From the NCBI RefSeq assembly GCF_003086295.3, contig NC_092040.1, positions 57,515,559 through 57,579,558 of the forward strand: 64,000 nucleotides of DNA. The letters run 5' to 3'. Position numbers and translations under genes: made by a program. This DNA is from Arachis hypogaea. Taxonomy: Eukaryota; Streptophyta; Magnoliopsida; Fabales; Fabaceae. The notes under the pieces were generated by a model. It saw only the letters and a list, made by a program, of their open reading frames with translations. It ran no database searches and was not told where the DNA came from. This document shows, in pieces, positions 42,843 through 53,573 of this stretch. The number at the start of each line of letters is the position of its first letter. Position 1 is the stretch's first letter.

Positions 42843-44543
42843 TGGTGCGCGAAATTGTGAACAATACTTTTTACAACTCTCATAATCCCCGGTCATGAAC
42901 CCCAAAAACTTGGTGTTCAATACCATGGCATTACACAACTTCGCACAACTAACCAGCAAGTGCACTGGGTCGTCCAAGTAATAAACCTTACGCGAGCAAG
43001 GGTCGATCCCACGGAGATTGTTGGTATGAAGCAAGCTATGGTCACCTTGTAAATCTTAGTCAGGCAGACTCAAATGGATATGGTGATGAACGAAAATAAC
43101 ATAAAAGATAAAGATAGAGATACTTATGTAATTCATTGGTAGGAACTTCAGATAAGCGCATGAAGATGCCTTCCCTTCCGTCTCTCTGCTTTCCTACTGT
43201 CTTCATCCAATCCTTCTTACTCCTTTCCATGGCAAGCTTAAGTAAGGGTTTCACCGTTGTCAGTGGCTACCTCCCATCCTCTCAGTGAAAGCGATTGCAT
43301 ATGCTCTGTCACAGCATAGCGGAATTCATCTGTCGGTTCTCAATCAGGCCGGAATAGAATCCAGTGATTCTTTTGCGTCTGTCACTAACGCCCCGCCCTC
43401 AGGAGTTTGAAGCACGTCACAGTCATTCAGTCATTGAATCCTACTCAGAATACCACAGACAAGGTTAGACCTTCCGGATTCTCTTGAATGCTGCCATCAG
43501 TTCTCGCCTATACCACGAAGATTCTGATCTCACGGAATGGTTGGCTCGTTTGTCAGACGAGCACTCGGTTGTCAGGCGATCAACCATGCATCGTGCAATC
43601 AAGAATCCAAGAGATATTCACTAGAGCCTTGGTTGCTTGTAGAACAAGAGTGGTTGTCAGTCACCTTGTTCATAGGTGAGAATGATGATGAGTGTCACGG
43701 ATCATCACATTCATCAAGTTGAAGAACAAGTGATATCTTGGATAAAGAACAAGCGGAATTGAATGGAAGAACAATAGTAATTGCATTAATACTCGAGGTA
43801 CAGCAGAGCTCCACACCTTAATCTATGGTGTGTAGAAACTCCACCGTTGAAAATACATAAGAACAAAAGTGATCATTGGTTTCGGTCCCAGAGAGGGAAC
43901 CAGAAGAACCAAGATGAAAATACAATAGTAAAAGGTCCTATATATAGAGAACTAGTAGCCTAGGGTGTACAGAGATGAGTAAATGACATAAAAATCCACT
44001 TTCGGGCCCACTTGGTGTGTGCTTGGGCTGAGCAATGAAGCAATTTCGTGTAGAGACTCTTCTTGGAGTTAAACGCCAGCTTTTATGCCAGTTTGGGCGT
44101 TTAACTCCCATTTAGGTGCCAGTTCCGGCGTTTAACGCTGGAAATTCTGTAGGTGACTTTGAACGCCGGTTTGGGCCATCAAATATTGGGAAAAGTATGG
44201 ACTATCATATATTGCTGGAAAGCCCAGGATGTCTACTTTCCAACGCCGTTGAGAGCGCGCCAATTGGGCTTCTGTAGCTCCAGAAAATCCACTTTGAGTG
44301 CAGGGAGATCAGAATCCAACAGCATCTGCAGTCCTTTTCAGTCTCTGAATCAGATTTTTGCTCAGGTCCCTCAATTTCAGCCAGAAAATACCTGAAATCA
44401 CAGAAAAACACACAAACTCATAGTAAAGTCCAGAAAAGTGAATTTTAGCTAAAAAATAATAAAAATATACTAAGAACTCAACTAAAACTACCAAAAACAT
44501 ACTAAAAACAATGCCAAAAAGTGTATAAATTATCCGCTCATCA
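42843..44543 (-). repeat. 5' LTR of E2
   Basis: 1701 bp, same ends and length as the other copy; most differences cluster at about 44183-44212. TATA-like CTATATATAG at 43938-43947; U5 hairpin at 42986-43001. Confidence 0.93.
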
Positions 44544-44548
44544 AGGAG

Positions 44549-45376
44549 AGCCAAGTTGCAGCAGCCATCACCTCATCATCAGCTCAAGAATGAGTAAACA
44601 TAGGAGAAGAAGGTGACTAGGAGCAAGCCAACTATGTTGGAAACTCACCTAGACAAGTCCATGATCCATACTCCAAAACTTACAACTCTGGATGGAGAAA
44701 TCACCCTAACTTTGGATGGAAAAACCAACAAGACCAAGGACAAGATCAGATACGCCACAACCTCAATTCCAACAACAATACAACTCATTAACACACCTCA
44801 CAGAGATCTTACCAACATCCATCTAACTAACCTTCTCAACCACCTAATCTCAAGCCACCATCACCTTCATTAACAGATGATAGGCTCTCAAAGATTGAGG
44901 CTCTACTTGAAGACTTATGCAGAGAAGTCCAAGACAACAAAGTATTTAAGGAAGAAGTGCGAGCCAATATCAAGAACCAAGGAGAAAACATCAAGAGATT
45001 GGAGTCCCAATTAGGTATCTATCTCAACAAATTCCCAAACCCATTGATGGATTCGCCAGTGATACAATAGAAGAATCCAAGAGGAGAAACAAAGAAAGTG
45101 AGATGGGAAGAATGCAAAATGATAACCACAACTGATGAGGGGAGTATGAATGGAGTAGAACACCTCCAAAACAATCAAAAGGAAAGCCAGGAGGAAGGAA
45201 GCTATACAAATCAACCTACATCCAAGGAAGAGCTAAAGAAGAAGGAGGTATTGAACCCATATGCACCTTTTCCCCACAGGCTTAAAGGTGGTGTAGCAGG
45301 GAGAATGTATTCAAGGTTCCTTGATATGTTTGCATCTCTTGATGTAAATATATCATTCATTAAAGCCCTCTAGCTA
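44549..45376 (+). pseudogene. gag: Gag C-terminal part (E3, after E2)
   Basis: Directly after the AGGAG duplication the E3 Gag frame resumes (QVAAAITSSSAQE), and the YNSGWRNHPNFGWKNQQ block follows. Stops occur near 44588, 44617 and 44789. The region 45098-45373 is open again with a glutamate/lysine-rich stretch, then LNPYAPFPHRLK and YSRFLDMFASLDVNI, the usual lead-in to the protease. Together with 34558-35130 it documents the split gene. Confidence 0.8.
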
Positions 45377-46392
45377 ATGCCTTTCTACATCAAGTATATA
45401 AAGGAGCTACTAGCCAGAAAAAGTCCATTGAAGGGTGGACAAATAATAAAGATGAACAGGGATTGCAGTGCTCTCATTCAACTAGGGCCACCTACAAAGA
45501 AGGAGGATCCAGGTAGTTTCCACATTCCTTGTGCCATAGGAGAAACAATGATCGACAAAGGGCTTTGTGACTTGGGAGCAAGCATCAACTTAATGCCTCT
45601 CTCCCTTATGAAGAAGCTCCAAATCAATGAACTAACTACTACTGATGTAATTATCAGATTGGCTGACCAAACTCAAAAACAAGCAATAGGAGTGGTTGAA
45701 AATGTGCGGTGAAGGTTGGGAGCTATTATCTTACCACAGATTTTGTTGTTCTGGAAATGGATGAGAATCCTATTTACCCCATCATTCTGGAAAGACCATT
45801 CCTAGCCACATCCAGAGCACTCATAGATGTAGAGCGAGGAGAGCTAGTACTGAGAATACATGACGAGCAGCTCACTTTCAATGTTTTCAACCTCTCACAA
45901 GAAGCAAGTCAAGAAAACAAAGAATCAAGAGAAGAGCAGAATGAAGCACTGATGCAAGAAACAAGTAGTGAAGCACAAACAACACAACTGGAAATCCCAT
46001 GGGTTGGAAAGCCACATATTCAGGAAGAACCACATTCAAGGGTGATCCAAAGGGAATTAGAACCACCAGAGTCATGCAGAGTCAACAACAAGGATCCCTT
46101 AGGGAAAGAATCTATAGAAAGCAAGACAGCATCAATGGGAACAAGGAGGAAAGTACCCAGAAGATGGAGAAACAAGAAGATCCCTACAGAAGATTTCTCC
46201 CCAGGAGATGATGTGATCTCTGCTCACTATCCAACCATCCCACCTCATCTTCCCACCATCCCATCTCAACTACCTCAAGTGTACACCATCAACAAAATCT
46301 TGTCCTTAGAGCATGTGGAGCTTGTCAACAAAGCCAATGGACAAAGGTTCACTGCAAGGGGAGAAGCCTCCAAGCACTATCAACCACCTTGA
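45377..46392 (+). pseudogene. Protease plus integrase C-terminal-like module (E3)
   Basis: The first frame (45377-45712) has PFYIKYIKELLARKSPLK, GSFHIPCAIGETMIDKGLCDLGASINLMPLS (active site DLGA near 45570) and ends at a frameshift near 45709. The second frame (45709-46392) has the flap-side block IILERPFLATSRALIDVERGE, with E for the usual G. A polar linker follows, then WRNKKIPTEDFSPGDDV, VYTINKILSLEHVEL and GQRFTARGEASKHY, which mirror the integrase tail pattern in H0. The ORF ends PP-stop 11 bases before the double hairpin. No RT or integrase core lies between protease and tail. The middle loop has proline-rich YPTIPPHLPTIPSQLP units. Confidence 0.75.
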
Positions 46393-46403
46393 CAAGGACC
46401 AAA

Positions 46404-46450
46404 CGTCAAGCTAATGACGCTAAAGAAGTGCTCCATGGGAGGCAACCCAT
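46404..46450 (+). promoter_or_regulatory. Post-protease double hairpin (E3)
   Basis: CGTCA-(AGCTAA)-TGACG, linker CTAAAGAAGTGCTCC, then ATGGG-(AGGCAA)-CCCAT; both stems perfect. Confidence 0.75.
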
Positions 46451-47257
46451 ATTCTATACCCTCTCTCTTAAATTTTTAATAGTAGTAATAAGGCAGATTT
46501 CATGGATTTTTAATTCAATTTTTTTTACAACAAATATAAGATTCCTTCACATGCAGCGTATAGTACATAATAAGTTTGCTGTTCAAGGCACACTAAGGGG
46601 GCCTGAACATACTTTATGAGATAAAATTCCTTTTTCCCAAACTTGTTGTATCATATGATCACAAACAAGTTTGGTGTACCACGTTGCATGCAAAAGGGGG
46701 GTTGAGTTGTTGATTGATTTGCATTCATAGAAAGCATTTAGCCATTTAAAAATAAAAAAAAATAAAAAAATTATTTTTTGTTAGCTAGCTCACACTTTAA
46801 ATTTTCCCACCAAAAATTTCAATTAAACCATTTGCAATTTTTCTTCGTGTATAGGGAATCAAAAAGGACATTGATGGTACTTGATAGGGCAATTGAAGAA
46901 GGGAGATTCGGCCAAGGGAATTTCACACTTGTCTTCATGGGAAATGTCCTTGGAAGTGTTGCCATGCAACATTGGGAGTGGATAATTTTGAAGACCGAAC
47001 CAAGACCCCCATAAAGGAGGTGATCCTTGTGCTCATTCAATCCCAAAACACCAACCGTCCACTATCAAACAACACCATCAATCCACACCCTTCAATCAAT
47101 TGCCATCTTTCTATATAAACCCCTTCACACAACCTCTCCGTACACACTTCAAATTCTCACCCTTCCCACTCCCTTCTTTCGGGCATATCCTCCACCAAAG
47201 GCTTCACATACACCCTCCTAGCCATCTTGAGAATAGCCAACACATCAACTATCCTGC
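46451..47257 (+). other. E3 spacer between protease and ORF3
   Basis: No credible ORF. It includes an AAGTTTGGTGT motif near 46669 and A/T-rich runs near 46745-46785; the region just before ORF3 is C/A-rich, as in E1. Confidence 0.6.
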
Positions 47258-48781
47258 ATGGCATCATCAAATTCCAAAAGGCGAAGAGGAAAGGAACCCA
47301 TGGAGCAGCCTTCCTTCGACACCGGGAGATTCAAAATATCCTTCCATGAGCTCGAGTTCGAACGAATAAAGGACAAAAAGATACTGCCTGAGTCAATATT
47401 CCAGTTCAACGAAGATGAATGTCCACAAATTCGAGAGAAGATTGAGCAAAGAGGTTGGCAAAGGCTCACCAATCCGGAAACAAAAATTAATGCAAACTTC
47501 ATCAAGGAATTCTATGCAAATGTGGTTGGAGAAGATAAGACCATGAACCCCACCTTCAAGAGTTACGTAAGAGGAACAGAGGTGGATTTCAGCCCTGATG
47601 CCATAACAAGGGTTCTCTAGCTGAAATCACCACGTTTTGTTGAGCTCGGCTATCAAGAAAGAATAAATAATGGCCCCAATGATGATGAAGTGGAAGTATG
47701 TCTTTTGGGGTCTGACTAGGAAAGGTATTCAGATGGGAGGCCCCGGTTCATCAAAAGAGGGGACCTCACCCCGGAAGCCAAAGGATGGTTTGAGCTCGTG
47801 AGACGATCCATCCTCCCAGATACAAACAATTCCGAGGTCAACATCGCTAGAGCCACTATGGTACATTGCTTAATAAAGGGTGGGGGCATCAATGTGCACG
47901 AAATCATAGCTGAGGGAATTCAAGAATTAGCACAGAAGAGTGATTCGGGTGCTAGACTTTGGTATCCCAGCACCATTTTTAGATTATGCACAAAAGCCAA
48001 GGTAGTCTTCCAAGACAGTAATCCAATGTGGGTAGGTCTTGGGAGGTCACTTACACTTCAACGCATAATGCATTTGACACCAACCCAACAGCAGAAAAGA
48101 CCCCATCAAAGGAAGAGGACATCAGGAAAGGAACCTCTCCAAGAAGAACCCCAACCAACAGAACATCATCAAGAAGGGTATCATGACCCAACCAACATCA
48201 ATTTAGGTCACATCCGAGGAGCCATTTATGATTTATCAAGAATATACATGGAAGGACAAGAACAACAGTTACAATTTCAATATCAGAGAATGGATCGTCA
48301 AGAGGAAATGCTAACAAATTGGATGAATCAACAAGGGAAATGGCAGAAACAGCTAATGGAGTAACAACAAGAGCACTACTCTCAGCTGGCTCAAGCCATC
48401 AATCAAGTGTCTGAAAGGCAAGAAAGCCAAGATAAACGCCTCCAGGAACTCAATCAATGCCAGACAGCTCAGATGAAAGTATTCAACGAATTCAGTGTGC
48501 TCAATGAAGGAAGGCAACTGCATCGAGAAGAATTCAGCATCAACACTCAGGCAAGGTTAAACTATATGACTAAGCATATGCATAACCTGCACCCTGACAT
48601 CCCAAGTTATGAGGCAGTTCGCAAGAACTTAACAGAGCAAGAAGAGGGAAAGGTGAAACAGCAAAAGGAAGCATTAAAGAAGAAGATGGAGGATGCTGAT
48701 TTCTGGAAAAAGCTGATAGGAAAGCGCAAGGGGAATGGAGATTCAAGCAGTCAAAGAGGATCCCAAGACAAAGGAACATGA
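47258..48781 (+). pseudogene. ORF3 (EFYAN protein) of E3, three in-frame stops
   Basis: A single 508-codon frame from MASSNSKRRRGKEPMEQPSF to RGSQDKGT, interrupted only by stops at 47618-47620, about 47717 and 48362-48364. Conserved blocks: FHELEFERIKDKKILPE, RGWQRLTNP, IKEFYANVV, YVRGTEVDFSPDAI, KRGDLTPEAKGWFELVRRSILPDTNNSEV, and a long glutamine-rich tail predicted to be coiled coil. It matches C1 ORF3 in length and order, and E1 ORF3 in the core. Retention of one frame over 1.5 kb despite three stops argues the gene was intact until insertion. Function unknown; no membrane segment. Confidence 0.78.
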
Positions 48782-49828
48782 TTATTAAAGGTGATGAAGT
48801 TCCCTCTTAGTTTACCTTTTTCAAAGCTTTAAATAAGAAAAATCATGTATGAAATAGAACATGCTTCCATGAGTAGCTTAGGACTTTCAATTTTGCATTT
48901 AAGTTTTGTTGCTTAGGTTAAATGTGCTAGCTTAATGTCTTGAGTGTTCCCTTTCATCTTTCTTACTTGTATGCTTGTCTCTTTAAGTTAATCAAAAAGA
49001 AAATGTTATGAAAAGAACAAGAGTGGAGTTATTTTATGAAGTGCATTTTGAATGTTTGTGGTAGGATGATTAGTAAGCTAAGTTGGTTCACCAAATAAGG
49101 AAAGAAAGCAACTACCTATCCTGAGTCCTATGTTTGAGACACACCCTTTGAGACTAACTAAATAATAAGATCCCAATAAGAAAAGAGGAAGAGCAATAAA
49201 AGTGAAAAAGAAAGAAACACAATAAGAAACAATGCTAGGCACCAAGGGTTTCAAAATTGAGGCATGTGTCTGTGGTGTTTATGTACAAGGGATATACTTG
49301 GATGAATAAGCTCTTAGGGATGCCTTATCACTTGGTAACTTGGATTAACTAGTCCAGGATTATCAGCTGAAAGTCCACTATCAATAGTAACCTTTGCTAC
49401 AGAACACTTAGTAATCCAAAGAGGTGCTGGACACCAAGGTCTCAAGAAAGGAAAAATAACAAACCATGTGCCTGTGGTGTGTATGTATGAAGGAAAGAGA
49501 CTTGAGGAAGTAAGTCCTTAGGGGTGTCTTAACACCTAGCACCTTAAACCAACTGGTTTGGGAGTGTTGGCTGAAATCTTAACAGAAAGAGTCGCCCTCT
49601 TACAAAGCACTTAGCAAAAAGAAAAATAAACTTTGAAAAAAAGAAGGAAGGATCAATAAGAAAGAAGTCTCAAAGGATGCAATCAAGAAAGTGACCAAGG
49701 AGTTGATAAAGGCTTGAAACCTAAAGGGGAGGAACCTAAGTTGCTATACATGAGACCCCATAAACCAGGAATTCTACTTCTATTTTATCTTCTTGTTCTT
49801 TCATTTCATTCTTCTTATGCTTCAGTAA
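48782..49828 (+). other. E3 3' untranslated region
   Basis: No ORF. Paired motifs CATGTGTCTGTGGTGT (49263) and CATGTGCCTGTGGTGT (49465), each followed by a CTTAGGGRTG-type segment about 40 bases on, form an internal duplication of roughly 200 bp. Confidence 0.65.
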
Positions 49829-49864
49829 TTGCTTAGGGAAAAGCAAGCTTTGAGTTTGGTGTTG
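49829..49864 (+). promoter_or_regulatory. 3' hairpin and degenerate polypurine tract (E3)
   Basis: TTGCTT-(AGGGAA)-AAGCAA (49829-49846), then GAGTTTGGTGTTG abutting the 3' LTR. Confidence 0.65.
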
Positions 49865-51567
49865 TGATGCCAGGGCATCTAGGCCAGTTTTACTGACCTT
49901 TTCTTTACTGTTTTAGGGTAGTTTCATGCATTTTCTTAGTGAATAAGGCAAGTTTTGGATGAAAATACACTTACACCTTGATTCAAGCAACTATTGTGAA
50001 CTTTGCATGATTTCATGAGAATTTTGCTAGAATTGCATGATAAATTGATGATGTATAATCTCATGACTTTGGCTAGAACTTTGATGCACTTTAATTGCTT
50101 GATTTCAAGGCAAGGGAAGCAAGGAAGAACCACGTTAGTATTCACGTTAACCTAGTTAATGTGAACACTAACGTGGAATGGTAAAAAGCTTGCAACGTTA
50201 ATGAGAAAAGTGATCACCAATAATGCCTGCGAAGCCATCCATAGCTCACGTTACTTGCCACGTTAACTAAGTTAACGTGGTAGTTAATGTAGAAGAAAAA
50301 GAGAACTCCAACGTTAAGAGAAAACGTGAACACCAATAACATTTTCCTCCAACGTTAGTGGTAAAAGTGAACACCACTAACGTTGGAGAACTTGGCAATG
50401 ATCCACGTTAAGAGTCACGTTAACTTAGTTAACGTGAACTCTAACGTGGAAGAGGAAAACCAAAGCCAACGTTAGTGACACTCACTTTTGTCACTAACGT
50501 TGGACCAACTAGCATTGCCTACGTTAACTTTCACGTTAAGACCATTAACGTGAAAGTTAACGTGGAGTTGAGATCAAAGAGCCAACGTTAGTGACACTCA
50601 CTTTGTCACTAACGTTGGAAGATGGCACCACTACTACGTTAAGAGCCACGTTAACTTAATTAACGTGAGTTTTAACGTAGAGAATTTGGGCATTTGGAGC
50701 GTTAGTGACAAAGGTGAGTGTCACTAACGCTCTCGAAGGTGAGACATACCCACGTTAAGAGTCACGTTAGCTACACTAACGTGAACTCTAACGTAGGAAC
50801 AAAAGGCACCAAGCAACGTTAATGGGAAAAGTGATTTCCAATAACGTTCGCGAAGGGGTATAAGCCAACGTTATTGGGAAAAGTGAGTCCCAATAACATT
50901 GGCCAAAAATTGAGAAGGCAACGTTAGTGGTCACGTTAAGACCACTAACGTTGGAGTTAACGTGGGTACATAAGGGTGGAACGTTAGTGGAAAAAGTGAA
51001 TGCCACTAACGTTCTCGAACCCACAATGGCAATCAACGTTAATCTCACTAAATACCCAAGCCTTATTCATATTTTTCTGCAAGCTGGGCCCACTAAAGAT
51101 GAGAACTGCTTCAACTCAAGATCTAGTGCCCACATCCAAGACTTGAAGAACTCACTAGAAGATCAAGAGGAGTAGTATATATAGGAGATTAATGAATGCA
51201 TTGATTGAGGAAGAGATGAGAATGTACTTAATCCGGAGAATGCAACATCTCCTGAACCCAATGATTACCCCATTTCTGATCTTACCCATTCTCTTTACTT
51301 TCTGCCATTTATTTTCATGCTCATTACCCCAAACCCCCATTTAAGGTTCTGCACTTTAATTTCTGTTATTTACTTTCCAGTCATTTAAATTTCTGCAAGT
51401 TCTCAATCTAAATTTGTTTAGCTTAACTAGCATATTCTTCTAACTAAAGTTGCTTGACCAATCAATCCTTGTGGGATTCGACCTCACTCTATTGTGAGTT
51501 TTACTTGACGACAATTCGGTATACTTGCCGAAAGGAAATTTGTTGAGAGACAAGTTTTCATGCATCA
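49865..51567 (+). repeat. 3' LTR of E3 with internal deletion
   Basis: 1703 bp, TGATGCCAGG to TGCATCA. It carries the same ACGTTA palindrome array (50130-51040) but lacks the 33376-33866 equivalent, joining TATATAGGAG directly to ATTAATGAATGC at about 51187. U5 hairpin at 51483-51498. Confidence 0.85.
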
Positions 51568-51967
51568 AAGATGAGAAGAAGAGTATAAGTATTAGAGTTT
51601 TTGAAGATGAAAAGAAGGCTCTGAAGGCTAGAGGATTAGAGACTCTAGAGCTCTCTTGGAGGATTAGGGACTTCAGAGAGCTGAGTTTAGCGTTTCTCTT
51701 TTGTACCCATTTTACATTCTGCACTTTCTTCTTAGTTTGTATTAAACTTCATTTACTTTTATGCAATTACAATTTCGTGCACTTCTTCTCTTTTGCAATT
51801 TTATAATGGAGCTCGTATTTAGATTGATTTGCTTTCAAGCAATTTAAATTCACGTCAATTGTTCTTAGAGCGATGATCATCTAAACCCCAATCATTAGGG
51901 GAAGGAGCTCTATTATAATTCACATGATTGAGTGAACTTTTTCTTCTTCTCAATCCACTTGGGTAGC
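51568..51967 (+). repeat. LTR fragment related to B1/C1 LTRs
   Basis: The sequence resembles the minus strand of 31050-31400 (CTCTCTTGGAGGATTAGG, TTACTTTTATGCAATT, CCACTTGGGTAGCT). It is a truncated piece, opposite in orientation to the B1 LTR. Confidence 0.6.
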
Positions 51968-52442
51968 TGGTACACGAAATCGTGATACACAACTTCGTGC
52001 AGCTGACCAGCAAGTGCACTGGGTCGTCCAAGTAATACCTTACGTGAGTAAGGGTCGATCCCACGGAGATTGTCAGCTTGAAGCAAGCTATAGTCATCTT
52101 GTAAATCTCAGTCAGGCAGATTTAAATTGTTATGGGGTTTTGATAATTAAAAGAACGAAATAGGACATAAAATAGGATAGAAATACTTATGCAATTCATT
52201 GGTGGGAATTTCAGATAAGCGTATGAAGATGCTTTGTTCCCTCTGAGCCTTTGCTTTCCTATTGCCTTCATCTAATCATTCATACTCCTTTCCATGGCAA
52301 GCTGTATGTAGGTAGATCATCGTTGTCAATGGCTACGATTCATCCTCTCAGTGAAAATGGTCCTCTATGGTTTCCCACATGGCTAATCATCTGTCGGTTC
52401 TCGATCGTGTCAGAATAAGATCCATGGATCTTTTTGCACACT
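51968..52442 (-). repeat. Truncated LTR fragment of the A1/E1/E2 type
   Basis: It begins TGGTACACGAAATCGTG and contains the AAGTGCACTGGGTCGTCC and CCTTACGTGAGTAAGG U5 segments (hairpin near 52040), then breaks off at about 52442. Confidence 0.75.
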
Positions 52443-52967
52443 CTATAACGACCCAACTTCTAGCATGTCTAGATCATACTAGAAATTGAATGTTACCAAC
52501 TTGTTTTTCCTTTTTGTATTATTAATTAATAAATATAAGCATGTACGTTGTTAAAACCCCGCGAATTTTACAAGTAAATTTTTTTAAAACAAGAATAATT
52601 TAAAGTCGCATACCTTCCATATATCAAGGGATAATTAAACATTCACAAACATAAAATAAAAGATAACAGAATATGGAACAACACACTATAATATACATCA
52701 TGTTACAGAAGTGGCTCAGTTATATAAGCATAGAGCTATTGTACAGCACCCCTAAGTCAGTGACTCATATAGTATGTACATATATGTACATAAGACGCCC
52801 CAGGGCCTGGCCTAACCAAAAGACCCTAAGCTGGCACCCAGGCTAGCCTAACTCTATGATATGCCTATTCCCTCTAATCATACTAACAAAAGTGAGGGAG
52901 ACACTCTAATGTACTGAGGTTAGACTAGGCGTCTCAAAAATTCTCCTTAATCCTGGTCCAGAGTACC
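52443..52967 (-). other. Noncoding remnant beside the proline-rich ORF
   Basis: A/T-rich DNA whose minus strand ends GTTGGGTCGTTATA, reminiscent of a Ty3/gypsy LTR end, so it may be the 3' part of the element that encoded the neighbouring ORF. Contains a TATGTACATATATGTACATA palindrome near 52774. No gene. Confidence 0.4.
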
Positions 52968-53573
52968 TCACGGAAAACCACCGGGCGAATGGTGATGCTC
53001 GCCTGCTGGCGCCTCGCCTCGCTCATCATCATCGCTGTCAGAGGAGATAACTATGAAGTTAGGATCTTCCTCTGGATCTTTTTCTTCCTCGTCCTCTTCT
53101 TCTGCCGGAGTGATAGTAGAGGAACCACTGCTGGCCACAGGAACCATAAAAGGATAGCTACCAAACAAAATACAATCGGGAGAAGGAGGTGGCGCCTCCA
53201 TGATCTGATCATACTCATGTCCCTGCTGCTCATCAAAGACAGGAGGCTCGATCGGCTCAGGTAAAGGATCAAGCTCGGGTGGCAACACAGGAACACCCCA
53301 CTCATCAAGGACAAAAGGTGCAGGAGGTGCCTCATGGATAGGTTGGGCAGGTATAGGCTCATCAGGTAGAGGAAGTTCAGGTGGAGGAGGATAGTCAGGT
53401 GGAGGTGGCATCTGCTCCTCAAGATGAGGTACCCCAGGTCTGCCGGGGTGTAACCAAGATAAAGGAAAGTCATAGGGTGCATCAGGATTAAAGTATGCTG
53501 TCCTAATAGGGTACTGGAAAGGTCTACCACGAACTACATAATTACGGATACGAGGTACAGCACAGTAGATGTA
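52968..53573 (-). pseudogene. Proline-rich, acidic-tailed ORF, 5' end cut by C1
   Basis: The open frame runs leftward from the C1 boundary; codons beyond 53578 belong to the C1 LTR, so the apparent ATG at 53618 is not original. The genuine part reads IKYYIYCAVPRIRNYVV at the start. A long proline-rich region with PPPPDYPPPP and PEPIEPP units follows, then an acidic stretch (EEEDEEEKDPEEDP) and a SSDSDDDE motif near the end. About 200 residues remain. I recognise no enzymatic domain; composition suggests an unstructured tail of a retroelement-encoded or host protein. The neighbouring LTR-like DNA makes a retroelement more likely. Function unknown. Confidence 0.5.

Larger units (their letters stand above)
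35131..44543 (-). mobile_element. E2: young, complete non-autonomous Athila-type element
   Basis: 9413 bp with two 1701-bp LTRs (35131-36831 and 42843-44543) and perfect duplications AGGAG (35126-35130, 44544-44548). I counted only about a dozen differences between the LTRs by eye, roughly 0.7%, so insertion is recent. It has the E1 plan: gag-protease with one stop, triple SKFGV repeat, double hairpin, palindrome array, a deleted ORF3, and hairpin with tract beside the 3' LTR. No RT or integrase. It is inserted head-to-head against the E3 gag. Confidence 0.94.
32067..51567 (+). mobile_element. E3: RT-less Athila-type element split by E2
   Basis: LTRs at 32067-34246 and 49865-51567 enclose a tRNA-Asp-like primer site, gag (split at 35130/44544 by E2), protease, the integrase-end-like module, the double hairpin, ORF3, a 3' UTR and a hairpin with tract. 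Net length without E2 is about 10.1 kb. No target duplication is found (ACGCA before, AAGAT after), so one edge is altered. The LTR copies have diverged, including a deletion of about 490 bp in the 3' copy. No RT, RNase H or integrase core. Confidence 0.85.

Noticed and set aside
43060..43679. Identical ORFs in both E2 LTRs (also 35348-35967)
   Set aside because: Identity only reflects the young LTR pair; frames are not conserved in the related E1 LTRs.
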